Notes: generated by a model not told the origin, from the sequence alone. Counted from the stretch's first letter, positions 54,862-63,549 are shown. The stretch is DNA of 64,000 nucleotides from Prochlorococcus sp. scB243_495K23 (GCA_000635495.1 JFLW01000001.1:269927-333926); one strand, 5' to 3'. Numbers and translations are program-made.

Positions 54862-55157
54862 GAGTTCGGAGGCAATCTAAATGATTGATAGTCCGCCTGA
54901 AATTTAGCAAATTCCAAAATATAGGAAGCGTATTCCTGAGAATGGGATTATTCGAAAATTCAAGTTCAATCAATTAGTCTGATAAGACTTCGCTTTATAA
55001 TTACTAGCGACAACAGGGACTGAAATTATCGAGAGAAATCCCCGAATTCACGTATTCTAGGTTTATGAGTAAATAGACTTTAAAATATGTAATTTTATAT
55101 CCTGTTAGAAGGAAATCAAATATCAAAAAGGACTGTACTACCAGTCCTTTTTTTTTT
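54862..55157 (+). ncRNA. Candidate structured non-coding RNA with intrinsic terminator; class not recognised
   Basis: No plausible ORF; local hairpins (CAATC-TAAAT-GATTG, AGTCT-GATA-AGACT); ends in AAAAAGGACTG-TACTAC-CAGTCCTTTTTTTTTT; TATAAA-like -10 at ~54852. Confidence 0.5.
55126..55157 (+). terminator. Strong intrinsic terminator
   Basis: AAAAAGGACTG-TACTAC-CAGTCCTTTTTTTTTT. Confidence 0.85.
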
Positions 55158-55228
55158 AACAAATTACTTTTAAACTAAACTTCTTTTTGGATAATATGGA
55201 TTTATTAAGTGTTTAAAAATATTTCACA

Positions 55229-56179
55229 ATGAAAGATCAAGTCTTGTTTCCTAAAATTGAAGTTCGTGAAAAGGGTTACTTACAAGTAAGTGATATTCAT
55301 ACGATTTATTGGGAAAGATCAGGAAATCCAAATGGTAAAAAAATACTAGTTATTCATGGAGGCCCAGGAGGAGGAAGTCAACCAAGATATAGAAGATACT
55401 TTGATCCAGATAAATTCGATATTATTCAATTTGACCAAAGAGGTTGCGGTTCTTCAACTCCTTTCTCCGAATTAAAAGAAAATACGACCAATCATTTAGT
55501 TGATGATATTGAGAAATTAAGGATTCTATTAAATATAGATAGTTGGCATTTGTTTGGTGGATCTTGGGGCTCAACACTTTCACTTATATATGCAATTAAA
55601 AATCCCTCAAGAGTTATAAGCTTAACTTTGCGAGGAATATTTTTATGTAGAAAGTTTGAATTATTGTGGTTCTATCAATATGGTGCAAGTGAGATATTCC
55701 CAGATGAATTTGAAGAATATATTTCTGTGATACCAAAAGAAGAAAGAAATGATTTGATAAGTTCTTTTTATAAATATCTAACATCATCAGATGCAAATCT
55801 TAGATCAAAAGCAGCAGCAGCTTGGACAAAATGGGAACTCTCAACTAGTCATTTAATAAATAAAAAATTCGATTTTGATAAGTCTCGAGTTAATTCTTTT
55901 TCAGATGCATTTGCAAGGATCGAATGTCATTATTTTATTAATAATATTTTCTTAGAAGATGATTTTATTTTGAAAAAAATAAAAACAATAGAATCGATTC
56001 CAACAAAAATAATTCAAGGTAGGTATGACGTTGTTTGTCCTGTTAGGAGCGCTTGGGATCTAAATAAGAAATTAAAGAATTCTGAATTAATTATTGTTAA
56101 TGATGCTGGTCATTCAATGAGTGAAAAGGGCATTACTAAAGAATTAATAAAAGCTGTAAAAGGAATTCAAAATCTCTAA
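55229..56179 (+). CDS. pip: Prolyl aminopeptidase (proline iminopeptidase)
   Basis: YWERSGNPNGKKILVIHGGPGGGSQPRYRRYFDPDKFDIIQFDQRGCGSSTP…FGGSWGSTLSLIYA. Confidence 0.95.
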   Translation: MKDQVLFPKIEVREKGYLQVSDIHTIYWERSGNPNGKKILVIHGGPGGGSQPRYRRYFDPDKFDIIQFDQRGCGSSTPFSELKENTTNHLVDDIEKLRILLNIDSWHLFGGSWGSTLSLIYAIKNPSRVISLTLRGIFLCRKFELLWFYQYGASEIFPDEFEEYISVIPKEERNDLISSFYKYLTSSDANLRSKAAAAWTKWELSTSHLINKKFDFDKSRVNSFSDAFARIECHYFINNIFLEDDFILKKIKTIESIPTKIIQGRYDVVCPVRSAWDLNKKLKNSELIIVNDAGHSMSEKGITKELIKAVKGIQNL

Positions 56180-56202
56180 AAGAGAGAATATTCCTTTAAA
56201 AA

Positions 56203-56376
56203 TTAAAGGCCATTATCTTCAATATTTTGTGCAATACTCCTAAGAAGTTCGACGATATCAGAATCTTCGCATTGAGTATCTTCTTTGAGCAAAATGCATT
56301 CGTCTCTAATACTTACATTAGTACTCCACCATATACCAGAACTATTGGTATCGTCCCATTGAAATCTTTCAGACAT
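56203..56376 (-). CDS. Small hypothetical protein (57 aa)
   Basis: Manual translation MSERFQWDDTNSSGIWWSTNVSIRDECILLKEDTQCEDSDIVELLRSIAQNIEDNGL. Confidence 0.55.
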   Translation of the reverse strand: MSERFQWDDTNSSGIWWSTNVSIRDECILLKEDTQCEDSDIVELLRSIAQNIEDNGL

Positions 56377-56504
56377 AGTTAATAAAATCTAATAAATACA
56401 TTAAAGCTTGCATTAGTTCATCGTGGAATTATTTATTTAATTTCAAAATTTTAAAAACTTTCCTAGGCGCTAAAAGGAATCTGGAAATTTCTGACAATTA
56501 AAAT

Positions 56505-58001
56505 TTAGAAATCTAATTTTAGTTCGTATTGTTTTTCCTTTTCCTTAGAAACATTTTTATTATTATTTATTTTTTTTCTAGGCCTTTTTCTAGAGCCATG
56601 CTTTAAATAAATTTCTTTTGAGATATCCCAATATCCATCCTTTTTAGTGATTTCCTGAATTTTCTTCTTTGCAGTTTTAGTACTGATTGGGATGTCAATT
56701 ATTGGTCTTATGTAATTAATTTGTTCATATTCTTCTTGATTAAATCTAGATAATAGCCATGGTTCATGAATGAAATTAAGTGATATATCTTTTAATTCTG
56801 GTATCCATTTTTTTATAAATTTACCTTGAGGATCATGATCTTTTCCCTGCTTAATAGGATTATAAATTCTATTTGTATTTATAGACGTAGTTCCAGATTG
56901 CATTTGGCATTGGTTCCAATGTATTCCAGGCTCATAATCTACAAATTTATTTGCTAATTCTGAACCTGAATCTTGCCAAGGTAGCCATAAATTATAGCTA
57001 GCAAAAGACATTAACATCGCTCGCATCCTGAAGTTAATCCATCCATTGAAATTTAATGAACGCATACATGCATCTATAAAAGGAAAGCCAGTATTACCTG
57101 AACTCCATGAATAAAGTAATTCATTATTTTTTTCTCTAATATTTTTAAAAAAAGGATGGTATTCCCTAAACTCTAGTTCTGGTTCACTTTCAAGTTTCTG
57201 AATAAAATGACAATGCCAAGTTAATCTGCTTTTTAACATCTTAGAATTATTGTTTTTTAATATATTTGCCTTTTTAAAAATTTCTTTTAATGAAATACAT
57301 CCCCAACAAATATATGGGGATAGTCTTGTACAACTATCAAATGATTTTTCTGGGCTAGATATATCTTTTGAATAAGAATCTAATTTATTACTAAAGAAGT
57401 ATTGCATTCTCTCTAAACCTTTCTTTCTTCCACCTTGCATTCTTCCTGGACACTTTTCTTTTTTAAAGGAAAAAATTTCGTCTGAGGGTATTTCTCCAAT
57501 ATTAAAGTTAATAGGATTAATTCTTAATGGAGCTTTAAGTAAGTTTTTTTCGGAATTTTTTTGCCACTTTTTAGACCAATTATTCCTATCTAAATTTCCT
57601 CTAAAAACTGAAAATTGTAGAAATTCCCTCCAAATAATATTTTTGCTTAAAGCCCATTCTCTTACTTTTTGATCTCTTTTATAAGTAAGCCAATCTCCGG
57701 TTTCTTGATGGCTATATATACCTTTGATTTTAAATTTTGAACTGATTTCATCAAATATATTAATAACATTCCCAGTCCTAATAATTAATGGTTGTCCAAT
57801 CTCAGCAAGTGCATTTCTTAAATCGATTAAACTTTCTTTGCAAAATTGCCATTGTCTATTTGAATGAGTATTTTGGCTCCAAATATCTAACTCAATAATA
57901 TAAATAGGTAAAATATCATTGTCTTTAATAGCCTCAAAGAGAGCTTCGTTATCAAAAATTCTTAAATCTTTCTTAAACCATAAGATATTTATTTCTTTCA
58001 T
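56505..58001 (-). CDS. Deoxyribodipyrimidine photolyase / cryptochrome family protein
   Basis: ILWFKKDLRIFDNEALFEA…TRLSPYICWGCISLKEIF…SWSSGNTGFPFIDACMRSLNFNGWINFRMRAMLMSFASYNLWLPW; start at MKEINILWF preferred over the track start at 58082. Confidence 0.92.
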   Translation of the reverse strand: MKEINILWFKKDLRIFDNEALFEAIKDNDILPIYIIELDIWSQNTHSNRQWQFCKESLIDLRNALAEIGQPLIIRTGNVINIFDEISSKFKIKGIYSHQETGDWLTYKRDQKVREWALSKNIIWREFLQFSVFRGNLDRNNWSKKWQKNSEKNLLKAPLRINPINFNIGEIPSDEIFSFKKEKCPGRMQGGRKKGLERMQYFFSNKLDSYSKDISSPEKSFDSCTRLSPYICWGCISLKEIFKKANILKNNNSKMLKSRLTWHCHFIQKLESEPELEFREYHPFFKNIREKNNELLYSWSSGNTGFPFIDACMRSLNFNGWINFRMRAMLMSFASYNLWLPWQDSGSELANKFVDYEPGIHWNQCQMQSGTTSINTNRIYNPIKQGKDHDPQGKFIKKWIPELKDISLNFIHEPWLLSRFNQEEYEQINYIRPIIDIPISTKTAKKKIQEITKKDGYWDISKEIYLKHGSRKRPRKKINNNKNVSKEKEKQYELKLDF

Positions 58002-58086
58002 AATTTTTTCTTTTAATCCTAGAAAAATAAGATTAAGTTTGTAGTAAAAAATATAAAAAATTTTAGAATAACTAAAAATCAAAAAA

Positions 58087-58710
58087 ATGAAAATAACAAA
58101 AAAACTTTGGCAGGATAATTATGAGATTGCTTTACTAAGTTTAAATACAAAATTTGTTCAAGGTTTAAAGAATGGAAGTCTCCCTAAAAATATATTTCAA
58201 GAATATTTAGCTCAAGATTATTTCTTTTTAGAGACTTTTGCTAAGGCTTATGGTCTTGCTGTTTCCAAATCAAAAGATAAGTACTCAATAAGGAAGTTAA
58301 GTGAACTGTTAATGGGCGTTTCAGAGGAGTTAATACTTCATGAAACGTATTCAAAAGAATGGGATATTGATTTGTCTAATAACTATATAAAAAAAGCCAC
58401 TAAAAATTATACAGATTTTCTTGATGATACTTCTAAAAGACTTAGCTCCGTTGAAATAATGTTTGCAATGACTCCATGTATGCGACTTTATTCTTGGATA
58501 GGAAAAAGTTTGTATGAGGAGGATTTTGATATTAAATATAAAGAATGGATAGTTACTTATTCTGATGAGAGCTTTGAAAAGCTAGCAGATTCACTTGAAA
58601 ATCTTATTGAGACTAATAAAGAAACATATGATATTAATCAGGCCAAATATTTATACAGGAGAGCTATGGAATTGGAGTTAGATTTTTTTAATGCATATTC
58701 AGATTTCTGA
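58087..58710 (+). CDS. tenA: TenA-family protein (thiaminase II-like)
   Basis: FVQGLKNGSLPKNIFQEYLAQDYFFLETFAKAYGLAV…FAMTPCMRLYSWIGKSL; adjacent to thiD. Confidence 0.9.
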   Translation: MKITKKLWQDNYEIALLSLNTKFVQGLKNGSLPKNIFQEYLAQDYFFLETFAKAYGLAVSKSKDKYSIRKLSELLMGVSEELILHETYSKEWDIDLSNNYIKKATKNYTDFLDDTSKRLSSVEIMFAMTPCMRLYSWIGKSLYEEDFDIKYKEWIVTYSDESFEKLADSLENLIETNKETYDINQAKYLYRRAMELELDFFNAYSDF

Positions 58711-58759
58711 TTTAAATTAAAATTTATTTATAGTACTTTCAAAAACAAGTTAATAAATT

Positions 58760-59539
58760 ATGTATTCTAAAATTGTACTTTCAATAGGCGGTAGTGACTC
58801 CGGGGGTGGAGCGGGGATTCAGGCTGACTTGAGAACTTTCATGGCCCTTAAAGTACATGGATGTTCTGTTATTACATGTATTACCGCACAAAATAGTATA
58901 GAGGTTACATTCGTTCAACCAGTAGAGAAGAATACTTTACTAAATCAGTTAGATACTTTATTTGCTGATTTTGGTATCGATGCCTTAAAAACTGGAATGT
59001 TATTAAATGAAAGGATAATTATTGATACTGCTTCAAAATTAAAAACATACAAAATAACCAAAATTATTGACCCAGTAATGGTTACAAGAACTGGTTCTAA
59101 ATTACTGGAAGATTCTGCTATTAATGCTTATAAAAAACTCTTATTACCAATTGCTGATTTGGTAACTCCAAATATTTATGAAGCAAATCTACTTTCTGGT
59201 TTAGAAATAAGGAGTAAAGAAGATATCGAAAATTCAGCAAGAAAAATTATTGGTCTTGGAGCTAAAGCGGTACTTATAAAAGGTGGCGGTTTAAAAGATA
59301 TGAAAGGGAAGGATTTTTTCCTTGACTTAAATGGTAGAAAAGAGTGGTTATTTAATAATTTTATAAATACAAAAAATACCCACGGAAGCGGCTGTACTTT
59401 GAGTGCTGCTATTTGTGGTTACAAGGCTTTAGGTTTTGATCTATTTGAATCCATACAAAAAGCTAAATTATTTGTTGAGAAATCTTTAGAAAATTCTTAT
59501 AAAATAGGTACTGGCCCTGGCCCTTTAGGCCATCATTAA
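58760..59539 (+). CDS. thiD: Hydroxymethylpyrimidine (phosphate) kinase
   Basis: VLSIGGSDSGGGAGIQADLRTFMALKVHGCSVITCITAQNS; NTKNTHGSGCTLSAAI. Confidence 0.96.
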   Translation: MYSKIVLSIGGSDSGGGAGIQADLRTFMALKVHGCSVITCITAQNSIEVTFVQPVEKNTLLNQLDTLFADFGIDALKTGMLLNERIIIDTASKLKTYKITKIIDPVMVTRTGSKLLEDSAINAYKKLLLPIADLVTPNIYEANLLSGLEIRSKEDIENSARKIIGLGAKAVLIKGGGLKDMKGKDFFLDLNGRKEWLFNNFINTKNTHGSGCTLSAAICGYKALGFDLFESIQKAKLFVEKSLENSYKIGTGPGPLGHH

Positions 59540-59557
59540 TTTTTTATAGAAGTGGAG

Positions 59558-59743
59558 TTAGAACCACCATTTTCTGTAGGGCTTTTTTAAAAATAAGATT
59601 TCTTCAGTCTCCCATCCTCCCTCCAACCACTCAAGATGTTCAAGTAATAAAGACTCACTTTCCCTTTTGCTTAATTGCCCAATTCTATTAGCAATACCAT
59701 CGAACCTTACTTTCATCAATTCCTCAATCTTGATGTTATTCAT
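59558..59743 (-). CDS. Small hypothetical protein
   Basis: 61 aa ORF MNNIKIEELMKVRFDGIANRIGQLSKRESESLLLEHLEWLEGGWETEEILFLKKPYRKWWF. Confidence 0.55.
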   Translation of the reverse strand: MNNIKIEELMKVRFDGIANRIGQLSKRESESLLLEHLEWLEGGWETEEILFLKKPYRKWWF

Positions 59744-59925
59744 AGGTTAAATAATAAATTTTTTCTACTCTTACTTGTATACATTTTCTTGTCAACGATT
59801 TAATTTTATTTGTTTACTAGCAGTTCTTAAATATGTATTCAATACAACTTTTTAAAATAGATAGTAATTAAGACTTATTCACATAGATTTAATTAAAGAC
59901 TAATTTATATAAAAATACTTTAACT

Positions 59926-60069
59926 ATGAATAAAGAAGAAACATTAAAGCAAAAAACTATTTTAAATGTAGGCTATTGTGAAACAACCTCTGAATGGCTC
60001 AATAGAATCATTACTGAACTGGCGGATGAAAATAAAAATTTTGTAGATTTGTCAGTTATTTGTGCTTAA
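59926..60069 (+). CDS. Small hypothetical protein (47 aa)
   Basis: Manual translation MNKEETLKQKTILNVGYCETTSEWLNRIITELADENKNFVDLSVICA. Confidence 0.45.
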   Translation: MNKEETLKQKTILNVGYCETTSEWLNRIITELADENKNFVDLSVICA

Positions 60070-60151
60070 TTTTTTAGAAATTATAGTTTATTTTGATTTT
60101 TTTTTCAGTAAGCTTTAAATTATTAGAGAAATTTAAAAGAAATTTTGTGAT

Positions 60152-60619
60152 TTGAATCCTAATAAAAAAAACATAGAAATAATTAAACAATTCAATTTAT
60201 CTCCTCATCCTGAGGGTGGATGGTTTAGAGAAATAGTAAGGAGTGAGAATTCTCTAATAAGGGAAGATGGTCAAAGTAGAAACTTTATTACGGGAATTTA
60301 TTATCTTTTGGAGAAAGATGCAAAAAGTGCTTGGCACAGAGTAAAAAATGCTGACGAAATTTGGATTTATTTAAAGGGCGACCCTCTGAATTTATGGTGC
60401 CTAGATAATGATAATAAGTTAATAAGAAATTTAATTTTAGATTCCAATAATCCAGTAGAAATGATCCCATCTGGATATTGGCAAGCTGCAAAAAGTACAG
60501 GCGAATTTACTTTAGTGAGTTGTTGTGTTGGCCCGGGCTTTGATTTTAAGGATTTTGAATTACTCAGAAATACAAATCATACTTTTAGATTGGATAAAGC
60601 AATTAATGATCTTATTTGA
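60152..60619 (+). CDS. DUF985 cupin-family protein
   Basis: FNLSPHPEGGWFREIVRSE…FITGIYYLLEKDAKSAWHRVKNADEIWIYLKGDPL…VSCCVGPGFDFKDFELL. Confidence 0.88.
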   Translation: MNPNKKNIEIIKQFNLSPHPEGGWFREIVRSENSLIREDGQSRNFITGIYYLLEKDAKSAWHRVKNADEIWIYLKGDPLNLWCLDNDNKLIRNLILDSNNPVEMIPSGYWQAAKSTGEFTLVSCCVGPGFDFKDFELLRNTNHTFRLDKAINDLI

Positions 60620-60689
60620 AACATTTTTTTGTTTATATTTTTGAAATTATCCTCTAGATTTATAAAGCTACTTAATCAATGTATTTGGG

Positions 60690-61067
60690 ATGAATCAAAA
60701 TTCTGTCAAAACAATTGGAATAAATGATGAACCAAGAAAAGATTCACACTTAGTATATGTAAATCAGGCTGATGGATTAAAAGGCGTCCTTAAAAGGGAT
60801 TTTGATGAATGGTCTAATTTTGATAGTTGGGAAAGTATTTCAGTTCAGCAATGGATTTTTTCTAGAGCTTTAGAGGTTTTCAGAGGTAAGAAAATTGATA
60901 TTAAATGCGACTGTTGTGAATATAATGATTTAATCCCAAATGATTTTGAGAGTATTAAAAAAGAAAAATGTTTTGGTAAAAAAAGTGCTTACATGATTGA
61001 AAAAGTTGTAGATGAAATCGTATTAGCTAAGGCAAGAAGAGAAAGTGATGGAACATATTCTGCGTAA
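60690..61067 (+). CDS. Hypothetical protein
   Basis: 125 aa ORF with CDCCEY cysteine cluster. Confidence 0.6.
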   Translation: MNQNSVKTIGINDEPRKDSHLVYVNQADGLKGVLKRDFDEWSNFDSWESISVQQWIFSRALEVFRGKKIDIKCDCCEYNDLIPNDFESIKKEKCFGKKSAYMIEKVVDEIVLAKARRESDGTYSA

Positions 61068-61103
61068 GATTCATAAATATCTACGAAGTGAAAAACCTTT
61101 TAT

Positions 61104-61292
61104 TTACCAATGAAAATTATCTGAAGAACCAATCGTTAAATTTCTAGTGGACATCTTATGGAACTTAAAGTGTACCGAATCACTGAACTCCTTTTCATCT
61201 GAGTAATTCACAAGATCCACTGGGTCGATGTTTTCATCGAACCATGCATCATATTCAATATGGTTTGGTTCAGCAAAATAACTCATATCCAA
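61104..61292 (-). CDS. Small hypothetical protein
   Basis: 62 aa acidic ORF. Confidence 0.5.
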   Translation of the reverse strand: MDMSYFAEPNHIEYDAWFDENIDPVDLVNYSDEKEFSDSVHFKFHKMSTRNLTIGSSDNFHW

Positions 61293-61426
61293 TTAATAGC
61301 TTTCAAAAAACGCATAAACGGTACATGCTATACCAAATTAAAATTCTTAATTTTTAGATAATCTATATTTTTAACTTGTTTATCAAGATTAGTTGCTAAA
61401 AAGATAGGAGAAATATCTATAAATTC

Positions 61427-61780
61427 ATGTCTCTCGATACATCCATGGTTTCTATCCATCCCCACTTCACAATCAAGGATGGGAAGATTGACCAGTGCAT
61501 AGCTCTTTTAGAAGAAATTTTGGCACTAACAAAAGCTAATGAACCAGACTGCCTTTTTTTAATATCACTACATGCGGGTCAGATAAGGCTTATGTAAGAG
61601 AGGCATATAAAAATGGTGCCGCTGCTTTATTTCATCTCAAAAATATGGGACATATGATTCCTAAGCTTTTTGAAGTGTCAGATATTACTGTGCAGGTCCA
61701 AGGCCCTGCCAAGGAGATTGAACCCTTGAAGGAAATACTGCCTGACGCTGATTTCTATGAAGCAATATCTGGATTTTGAT
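61427..61780 (+). pseudogene. ABM-like (antibiotic biosynthesis monooxygenase-fold) small protein split by a -1 frameshift at T7; pseudogene, sequencing error or recoded gene
   Basis: Frame 1 MSLDTSMVSIHPHFTIKDGKIDQCIALLEEILALTKANEPDCLF… continues only after -1 shift as NITTCGSDKAYVREAYKNGAAALFHLKNMGHMIPKLFEVSDITVQVQGPAKEIEPLKEILPDADFYEAISGF*. Confidence 0.75.
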
Positions 61781-61792
61781 TTAGATTGTATG

Positions 61793-61807
61793 TATTGACA
61801 GTCGATC
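61793..61807 (+). repeat. 15-nt direct repeat copy 1
   Basis: TATTGACAGTCGATC, identical to 62261-62275. Confidence 0.7.
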
Positions 61808-61808
61808 G

Positions 61809-61837
61809 CTGGGGCCTTTTAGCCCCCTTTTTTTATT
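61809..61837 (+). terminator. Intrinsic terminator
   Basis: GGGGC-CTTTTA-GCCCC followed by CTTTTTTT. Confidence 0.75.
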
Positions 61838-61911
61838 TAGGAATTCATAATAAATTAATCTTCCCTTTACTTTTATAAAGTAATTTTATTTTCAGCTTAA
61901 ATATTATTTTT

Positions 61912-62259
61912 ATGGCATCAACTTTTTATATTGTTCATCATGAATTTAAGGCAGGAAAAGCTGAAAAATGGTGGGAAACAGCTTATGCGGCAATGTCACC
62001 AGGTGGTGGATGGGATGAGGCGGTAGCAGCTAATAAAGAAAAAGGATTTTTTAACCATTCTGCAAATGCCGTAAATAAAACTGGTCCTGTGTATTGTTTT
62101 TGGGAAGTAAAAGAGGGTATTTCTGCTGAAGATTTTCAGGAGTTTATAGATGGACCCTCTGGTCCAGGGTTTGGACAAGATGCTCTGATGAATATCTGTA
62201 AACCAATTGATACATCATTAATGAATGGACAAACACCTTATCCACCAGTTTTTTCTTGA
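61912..62259 (+). CDS. Hypothetical protein, possible dimeric alpha/beta-barrel fold
   Basis: MASTFYIVHHEFKAGKAEKWWETAYAAMSPGGGWDEAVAANKEKGFFNHSANAVNKTGPVYCFWEVKEGISAEDFQEFIDGPSGPGFGQDA. Confidence 0.65.
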   Translation: MASTFYIVHHEFKAGKAEKWWETAYAAMSPGGGWDEAVAANKEKGFFNHSANAVNKTGPVYCFWEVKEGISAEDFQEFIDGPSGPGFGQDALMNICKPIDTSLMNGQTPYPPVFS

Positions 62260-62260
62260 T

Positions 62261-62275
62261 TATTGACAGTCGATC
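62261..62275 (+). repeat. 15-nt direct repeat copy 2
   Basis: TATTGACAGTCGATC, identical to 61793-61807. Confidence 0.7.
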
Positions 62276-62302
62276 TAAAATAATTAGCAATTAGTTTTTT
62301 TT

Positions 62303-62587
62303 ATGACTATTGAAACTACTGTTTTCACCTTTAAACTTTCAAATACATTTGAGGAATGGGTAAAAATGTTTGATAGCCCAGAGATAGATGCATTTCATAA
62401 AACGGTAGGACTTACTCCTCTATATCGTGGCAAAAGTTTAATTGATCCAAAAGAAGTTATTGTTATTCATCAAGCTGAGGAAGGTGTGGCTAAGCATGTT
62501 TTTTCAGATCCTGAAACCATTAAGAATATAGAATCTGGAGGACATATTTATAGCACAACGAAAATCACAAGTTGGGTTTCTGATTAG
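62303..62587 (+). CDS. DUF3764-like protein
   Basis: TTVFTFKLSNTFEEWVKMFDSPEIDAFHKTVGLTPLYRGKSLIDPKEVIVIHQAEEGVAKHVFSDPETIKNIESGGHIYSTTKITSW. Confidence 0.75.
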   Translation: MTIETTVFTFKLSNTFEEWVKMFDSPEIDAFHKTVGLTPLYRGKSLIDPKEVIVIHQAEEGVAKHVFSDPETIKNIESGGHIYSTTKITSWVSD

Positions 62588-62711
62588 TCGAAAAAGTAAC
62601 TATGCAAACTTATACAAGTTTAATGCTTAACAGGAATTCCATATAAGATCTTTAAAACTTGATTAGGATATAGCTGAGTTTAAATATAAGAGTATTAACT
62701 AATTAGTTCGA

Positions 62712-62831
62712 CTAAATTATTAATAAGAATCTGAGTGCAAGCGGTAACCACAGGCATAGAAGAAGCATTAGTAAAAGAGTAATAGCATGGATATTTGGAA
62801 TGTAATGCTCTTTTAAAATTTGTGTTTTCAT
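62712..62831 (-). CDS. Small membrane peptide (39 aa)
   Basis: Manual translation MKTQILKEHYIPNIHAITLLLMLLLCLWLPLALRFLLII. Confidence 0.45.
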   Translation of the reverse strand: MKTQILKEHYIPNIHAITLLLMLLLCLWLPLALRFLLII

Positions 62832-62834
62832 AAT

Positions 62835-62924
62835 TTATCTCGCCTTCTTAAGTTTGATTTCTCTTCTGATAAGCAACGCTATTACCACAACACACATGTT
62901 TATTAGAAAAACGTCTAATGGCAT
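62835..62924 (-). CDS. Small membrane peptide (29 aa)
   Basis: Manual translation MPLDVFLINMCVVVIALLIRREIKLKKAR; 3 nt upstream of the 62712-62831 ORF on the same strand. Confidence 0.45.
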   Translation of the reverse strand: MPLDVFLINMCVVVIALLIRREIKLKKAR

Positions 62925-63064
62925 TTTTTAAAAAGTCTCTATTAAATTAATAGCAAGATTATTGATCTATGAATCAAGAGATGATTACAAATGTTTATTG
63001 GCTTAATAAAAGGAATTTAAAAATTAAATTTATGCTTAAATATCTCAGTTCTCATAACTATTAA

Positions 63065-63367
63065 ATGGTTTATTCAGAAACAAGAATAGTAATAGGCGGT
63101 CTAGCTCATGTACCTGTTCTTATTTTTATAGCCAATTTTATTAAAGGTAAGTTTGGGATTAAAACTGAAGAGACAAAAGATACTGTAGTCAAAGGAGAGC
63201 CACTTAAAATTATTGAGGTAAAAGATACTGTAGTTAAAGAAGGAAAAGCAGAAGCTATAAAAGAAATCTCCAGTAAGCTGGACAGTATCGAAAAGAAGGC
63301 TGATAAGCTTTATGAAAAGGTAAAGAAGAAAAAAAAGGATAATAAGAAGAAAAAAAAGAATAACTAG
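63065..63367 (+). CDS. Hypothetical protein with internal repeat and lysine-rich tail
   Basis: KDTVVKGEPLKIIEVKDTVVKEGKA…KKKKKDNKKKKKNN. Confidence 0.6.
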   Translation: MVYSETRIVIGGLAHVPVLIFIANFIKGKFGIKTEETKDTVVKGEPLKIIEVKDTVVKEGKAEAIKEISSKLDSIEKKADKLYEKVKKKKKDNKKKKKNN

Positions 63368-63549
63368 ATTGAGATCCTATCAAGCATTAATATGTTTTGA
63401 GCTTGGATTGTGTCTCTCTTATCTTCATCTTCGGGGTCTTTATAAGATTCAATTTCAGCTTGAATTTTTCTCTTGTAAACTCCTTTGATATAGTCCATTT
63501 CTCTTTTGTCTTTGTCCAGAATTGAGAATGGTGATCTTTTTAAGTTCAT
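63364..63549 (-). CDS. Hypothetical protein
   Basis: 61 aa ORF MNLKRSPFSILDKDKREMDYIKGVYKRKIQAEIESYKDPEDEDKRDTIQAQNILMLDRISI. Confidence 0.5.
   Translation of the reverse strand: MNLKRSPFSILDKDKREMDYIKGVYKRKIQAEIESYKDPEDEDKRDTIQAQNILMLDRISI

Noticed and set aside
54850-55157. tmRNA or RNase P RNA as identity of the candidate ncRNA
   Set aside because: No tag-peptide coding piece or tRNA-like acceptor domain, and no GAGGAAAGTCC / ACAGAA P4 signatures.
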